From: Anoplolepis gracilipes | Taxonomy: Eukaryota > Arthropoda > Insecta > Hymenoptera > Formicidae | Direction: 5' to 3' | Length of the DNA stretch: 64,000 nucleotides | Assembly: GCF_047496725.1 (NCBI RefSeq) | Contig: NC_132972.1 | Coordinates: forward strand, 8,389,501 to 8,453,500 | Shown here: piece after piece, positions 57,911 to 64,000 of the stretch | Layout of the letters: each line of letters begins with the position of its first letter | Numbering within the stretch: position 1 is the stretch's first letter | Made by a program: the position numbers and the translations under genes | The notes under the pieces: model-generated | Database searches by the model: none | The model's input: the letters and a program-made list of their open reading frames with translations, nothing else | What the model was told of the DNA's origin: nothing

Positions 57911-60900
57911 CGTACATCTGCTGAGACATGACCGAGAGAAGTTTATCGCAGAGTCCAACGCGTCTCTCTCCGCTCAGAATCAGTTTTGGTTTTGGATATA
58001 TCAATTCAAGGATGAAAAATATCGAAAACTTATGACGTTTCGAATTAATTATCTTTTATATTTGCGAAACAAATCCTTTTCATTACGCAAATTATAATTG
58101 AAAATGCACAGAGCGCAATTGGTGAAATAAAAAAAAATTGCAATTTGTAAAAATTTAATTTCACTCATCAAGATCGAAGATGCTGAAATTTAATGCTTCA
58201 TAACGAGAAGAATATAAAAGCAAAATATCAAATAATGATTTAAACTGGAAATCAGGTTAAGAATAATTAACTGATTATATTAAAAATAAAACGTAAAAAA
58301 AGATTATTAAATATTATGATTATTTAATATTTCACACAGTTTAAAGTTGATGTATTTAAGACTATAGATCGTATTTTTTATTAAATTCAAATGAGACTTC
58401 AAGCAAGTTTGATGTACATGCCTTAATATTTAATTAAGTAAGATATAAGTAACAATTAATGATACTAAAATTTCTCAATGCGTTTCCGTTTTTTCTCTAA
58501 GCAGCTGTGATACGTAGATTTATTTCCCGTATAAGAGCGCGTGACAAAGATGACGAAAGAAACTCAACATCTGCCTTTGCTCTCCTACGTCTTCGATATT
58601 TCAAAAGCCAAATACGGGTATTAAATACAGGAAGTTTGTTCTAGAGACCGTCTACATTTAATAAAGTATATCACATTGAATCTTAAAGAATCTACGTTTT
58701 CATTCAATCAATCTTAAAAGAAGCGGTTAATAACTTTGTTAAAATTATTAATAATGGTGATTTGAGATCACAGCACATGATAAAAACTTTTTAAAAAAGT
58801 CTAAAATATATATAAAAAAGATACAGCTTTCTAAAAGATATAGATAAATAAAAGATTCAAATACGTGTTTTTTGTTTTCCTAACATTACGAAAAATTTTC
58901 AATGGAAATATAAAAAGCTATTTTTAAACGGATCAAAATTATTTTCCAATCCTGAAAAATAAATGTCTTTTTTTTTTTTTTTTTTTTTTTTGTTTACAAC
59001 CCTGAAGAATATAAAACATGAATGTCGGACTCTATTTTTGTCAACACAAATAACTTTGACCAACAAAGTTAAATGTCTCGTCTTTTATCTTTCTTTTACT
59101 TGACACACATATATGACTATATTGTAGCAATTGGTATAACGTGCTATTTTAACACACGACGATGTTTGCTATGTCCCTTCTGCGTGCGGCAAAAATCTCC
59201 GCGGCCGCTTCGAAAAAGGTCGTGAACCGCAATGGCGCGTCGCCCAGCTGCGACTATTTCGGTCGGACTTTTTTTTTACATTACGCACGATACGTATATA
59301 CGGGAGTTTCACAATACGTCGTAACGCACGCACACTCGAAATACCGGAGCGCTATGTGTGAGCACAGGTGTAAAGAGTAACGAACGGTAGGTGCACTTGC
59401 GTCTCGCCGATCGAAGGGCGACTCCCAACATCCTTTCACGAGACCTGCAACTGTGATTACATTGCTATTTCGGTAGCACCCTATACGTTAGTATACCCTT
59501 TATGGTTGTGCGAATTTGTGGGTCTTTAATATTTGATTGGTGGATAATATTAAAATTGCAAAAATAATAACATCAATATTAAGAAATAATTAATAATTAG
59601 ATATATTTAAATTCTTATCTTTAACAAGTTATCCAAAAATTATATTTTCCAGGAGCTCTACAAATATAATGCTTATAATTGTAAAACATGCAAATCCCTA
59701 GAAATGGGAAAAATATACATATAAATAGAATGTAAAACATACAAAGAGTGTCTATTAAGTTTATGATACAGGTAAAAAAAAAAGAGATTCTGAAAGCTTT
59801 TAAGAGATGTTTGAAATTGTATATTTTAAACTATAAAAATACTGAAAATTACATTGATCTACAATGTCAACTCTTACTTTTTCATATTGTTTTTCATATC
59901 GAATGCTAAATCATCTCGTAAATTAAACGAAAATAATTTCTTTTAACAGAGAAAACTTTCGAGAGCATAAGCTTTCTAATATTTTTAAGCTGCTAAAATT
60001 TGAACATTTACATTGAGATCATTGCATATTTGAGATTTTTGCAAAAAGTATTCATTTACAATACACGTTCATATTACATTGTAATATTTTAATTATTATA
60101 AATGCGAATTTAAAAAACATAATAAAGATATTGATCAGATTAGATGTATTCATATATAAATTATAATCACGTATAAGCAAGTTTAAAATGCTCACTCGAC
60201 TAAGTTATAGCGTGTTGTTTGCAGGTGTGAGAATGTTGTCGGTACCGGTTTTGGGAGTATAACATACTATTGCAAAATCTGTCTGTGTCAATAGACGGGT
60301 ACTTACATTTTATACAAAAGTGCATTATGTCACTTTAACCGTCTGTTCGCAACCGAATAAATTTTATCGCGAATAATTTCATTGAATATATCTCATTACA
60401 AATATACAATTTTTATTCTTACATTCAATTATAAAAAGAAGATAATCCTTTTAATAAAAAGACATATTTGTACTTTTAATGTGCCTTCAAAACAGCATTC
60501 TGTTAAAATTATTATTAAAATATTGATAAATTTGTTACAATTGTATCAACGTATACTCTCATAGTTTTTAATAGCGTGAATGTTTCTTCATGAGAGACTA
60601 TAACGTTCTATATAAAAAATGCGCGCCTTTCTATTCTCTCTCGCACGTGCGTTCACGGATGCGCCATATGGCCGCGACAAAACCACATGCCGGTATATTC
60701 CCATGCATATCGAACTGGCAGGTACCGATACGAAGGCATGTGCTCCGATACACATACCGTCTGCCCATTGTCGGAGAGTTTCGGGCGTAATTATCCTACT
60801 TCGACAATTAATTAAAGCACAGCAAGCTCCCTCGATTCTCAAACGCTTTTCTAAATAGATACAATATTGCAAACGTCATTTAAAGCTTAAATATTTCTAC

Positions 60901-63900
60901 ATCACATTGTACAATAACAATGTTTGCTCAAAAATCTAAAAAATTATTTTAATACATTCAATTATAATTATATTAGGCAAAATAATTATATTATGTAATA
61001 TTGTAATTAAAACAGATTATTTCCATAAGATTACTTCTATTTATTATTAAAATTTCCTCAATGTAGATATTAGAGAGTATTAATTAAATAAACTGTGAGT
61101 TGTTTTTATTTTCAAATTATAATAGATAAATATTTTGGTTTTCATTTTTTTATATTTAATTACAACAGAAATTCTTGTTTAAGGAAAAGTCAGAGAACTC
61201 TATCAATTCTTAAAATGAAAACGGTCAAGTCGTGTGCATATTTGCACGAAATCCGATTAATATCGTAGCGAGATTGACGAGGCAGTACGACAGTGCGACG
61301 TATGAATAGAGAGAGAGGACAGATACAGAGAGAGAAAGAGAATCGCGTTCCCAATTAAAATTTATTCATTACGCGTATCCGTTGGCATACTGCTAACTAG
61401 ATGGGGGCGATCATTCGCTAGAATGTTTGACGCGTTTAACGTGTTTGCTAATTGCAATGCAGGTATTGCGTTTGCTTTCCACAACGATTAAATTTTAACA
61501 GGTCAGTTCGAAGAAATTAAATCGTTCGATCGTAAACGACATTTTCTAACGAACATCGCATGTAGTTGTAATAAACTCACAGATAAACTGTAAATATCGC
61601 ATGTATATTACAGTGATGGTCTTTAATATCTTCCGTTTTTCATTCGACTTATTTAAGGTTCGATAATAAATTTTTTTCAATTCTTTTTTTCTATTTGTAC
61701 TAATTATATAAATGTAATTAATAGTTTTCATGATGACATTAGTTACGCAAGGCTAGCATTTATGTTTGATAAATGTCATATAGCGTAATCACGTACAGTC
61801 TTAATAAAGAAGTTGCTGTGTTGCAGAGAAATGTCTTATCCGTGTTAATAACACCCTGTAAATTATACAACAGAGTAACAAGGCCTTATTCATTTTACTT
61901 GACGGTTGCCTTTGTTTTCAATGTGGCTGTTTCGCCGGTTAAGAGATTGCGCGCTAATGAACGCTTTCTTCTCTACCGTTACTCACTTCTTACTGCAAAT
62001 CAACGGCGATTCAGTAAATTAGACATGACGTAAACATAGTCTTTTAAGTATTATCCGATGGGCACTTTAAACGGACAAAAAAATATCCGTGGGAATTGAC
62101 AATTCCGGATCCAGTCAATAGTTTCGATTGTCACGAAAGAAGATGGGAGGAAATCAAACTCACTCGATATATTATAGATAAGATGTAAATCGTTCCTGTA
62201 TCTTATTGCTTCTTACTGTGAAAGATGCCGTTTCGCCGTAAAACGGATTGCGAAAGAAGACGGAGGATCTGTCATGGGAATTCTGAGTCAAGGCCCCATA
62301 ACCGTCCCTTTCCTTCGGTGTGCATGGTTCACACAATGAGTGCCGTATAATAATGGAGCCATGAATAGCATTGTTATTTGTACACGGGGATAGATGAGTA
62401 TACATACGCTTAATCGCAATGTGAAATCGGGTTATGGCAATTAACGAAGCATAACATTTCGTCATTGGCCTCCCGCGCGTCGTCAAACGCTAATCGGGCA
62501 GATAAATTGATCTTCGTTTCATGAGTGAACGCTTCGCGAACATTCAACAAACAGGTAGTTTGGCAAATAAGTTTCGATAAAATTCAAAGTGTACTTTACA
62601 TAATCGCGAGTGCATTTCATACAATGCATTCGCAAATATAATGTATCAGCAAAATTTCAGCGGAAATTATTGGACCTTATGCTAATGATAATTTAATCAA
62701 TCTGCAGTAGAGACTTAATGATCACCTATCACCTCAATTAACATAGGAATTAACGGTAAAATATTTCAACGTCGAATAAATAGAAATGTTCCTTATTCAG
62801 AGTGTTAAGTTTTTAAATTGGCAAGGAAGTAAAAATATTTATAAATAACAAAATATCTATACTATTTTTTAAAATATAGAATTGCAATGTATGTGTGAGT
62901 GCACTTATAATATTTTATAATACAATAACTTATATATTTTTAAATGTTAAGAATGTTTGTGCTAGTTTTCTTTTTTTTTTAAGTTTTGAATATATAACCA
63001 AATTATATAAATATAATAAATATAATAAATTATATAAATATTTATTTTATCATATATTCACTTATATCTTCTATGCATATTATAGTTATATAAAATTTTA
63101 AGAATTCAAAAAGAAAAAAAAATTTTTTAATAATTTCATCAAAATGTAAATATATGATGGGTACTGTACAGTATAATATACATTATGTATATAATACAGT
63201 CTGGAAACGGTGAAAATCATTCACGTTAAGAATCCTTGAATAAATTTGAATTCGATTTCACTTTAATGCTGAACGAATGAAAGTCATTTTTCGTTGCAAA
63301 CTTTAGTCCTTCAACATATAGCACATATTTTAATACAGCATTATTAATATTTTAATTCGTGACAAGATAACTTCAATATATAATAGATTAATCAAGAGTA
63401 ATGAAAGAAATTTTTTTACACAATATTGTTTATTAAAATAAAATTTAATAAATATAACTTTTAACTGAATTCTTTAAATCATTTTTTTAATATTTATATA
63501 TTTACGTATTTCATACGTATTATACATTTGTGAATACTTTTTCTACAGAAAGTATATATGTGTAATTGTTTACACAGAAAAAAATAATGTTGAATCAACA
63601 ATATTATTGTAGCTATAATTTGTTTTATTAATTCAATCAATATGCCATGTAAATGTTGATTCAATATTATTTTTTTTTTCAATATATTTATAAATATCAT
63701 AATACACATTGCATTTTATTATTTTTGCATCTATATCTATCCATATAATAAATCTATCCATATAATCGCATGCCAAGAATTTTATATAAAGAGTATATCA
63801 TAAACATTGGAAGCACATGTGATCGATATTCCAATGTACAGGAAATGAATCAAAATGCCTAAGCAGATGTCTGGATTTTATTGTCTATTCTATCACTATC

Positions 63901-64000
63901 CTACTTCGCTATTCTGCATTTATACTTTTAAAATAGAGAAAATATAACATTAGAATTAAAAGACAATACTAGAAATTAATTCATTTTTAAAGAATATTGA
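57911..64000. other. gene-free AT-rich right end of the window
   Basis: No coding exon, tRNA or other RNA gene is recognised. Small GC-richer islands occur near 59150-59510, 60600-60790, 61260-61470 and 62100-62520. A poly-T run lies at about 58970-58991 and a short palindrome at 63577-63681 (AATAATGTTGAATCAACA versus TGTTGATTCAATATTATT), probably another small non-autonomous element. Confidence 0.5.
63577..63681. mobile_element. ~105-bp palindromic element
   Basis: AAAAAATAATGTTGAATCAA near 63578 and TTGATTCAATATTATTTTTT near 63655-63675 form ~25-bp inverted arms. Preceded by TACACAGAAAA, recalling the TACACGGAGAAAA end of the element at 42338. Small and diverged; type unknown. Confidence 0.5.

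Noticed and set aside
59162..59380. 72-codon plus-strand frame in a GC island
   Set aside because: Short, compositionally driven, no recognisable domain and no supporting exons.

Overview
The window is nuclear DNA of an insect, most likely a hymenopteran and possibly an ant. This rests on spliced genes whose products match conserved animal families, AT-rich introns and intergenic DNA with local GC- and CpG-rich islands, abundant microsatellites and many short palindromic transposon relics. The species call is inference. No bacterial or viral genes, CRISPR arrays, rRNA or tRNA genes were recognised.

Layout. (1) 245-1526 (+): mitochondrial enoyl-CoA delta isomerase 1. (2) 2407-6212 (+): salvador, the WW/SARAH scaffold of the Hippo kinase cassette. 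(3) 6405-6818 (-): a 112-residue single-pass membrane protein resembling SMIM26. (4) 8233-11537 (+): the DDX18/Has1/pitchoune nucleolar DEAD-box helicase. (5) 12788-15512 (-): the regulatory subunit of the NEDD8-activating E1 (NAE1/APP-BP1). (6) 16782-24063 (+): a 1-acylglycerol-3-phosphate acyltransferase with a 5.2-kb first intron. (7) 25724-28774 (-): a three-exon gene for an unrecognised 697-residue basic protein. (8) 33445-54319 (-): numb, including a distal first coding exon, 16 kb upstream of the rest, that supplies an N-terminal Met-Gly-Asn (potential myristoylation) leader. Downstream of 54320 I see no protein gene; the GC-rich patches there are probably numb promoter, 5' UTR or enhancer DNA.

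Most gene models were assembled exon by exon, with GT..AG junctions and reading phase checked, and give lengths close to known family lengths (ECI1 279, Salvador 384, DDX18-like 574, NAE1 538, AGPAT 278, Numb 650 residues). The genes are not an operon. Neighbours are arranged head-to-head (SMIM26-like/ddx18; NAE1/AGPAT) or tail-to-tail (ddx18/NAE1; AGPAT/unknown gene). Two relate to growth and cell-fate signalling (Salvador, Numb), the others to housekeeping.

The accessory content is dominated by palindromic elements: an oppositely oriented near-identical pair of 126-bp MITEs flanking salvador, a 527-bp palindrome inside a salvador intron, three palindromes packed into the SMIM26-like/ddx18 promoter interval, and two inverted-repeat elements (18643-18889 and 26541-26950) whose centres carry degenerate hammerhead-ribozyme-like cores of the kind known from Penelope-like retroelements. 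Two diverged ORFs that align over about 37 residues lie in the numb first intron, on the opposite strand.
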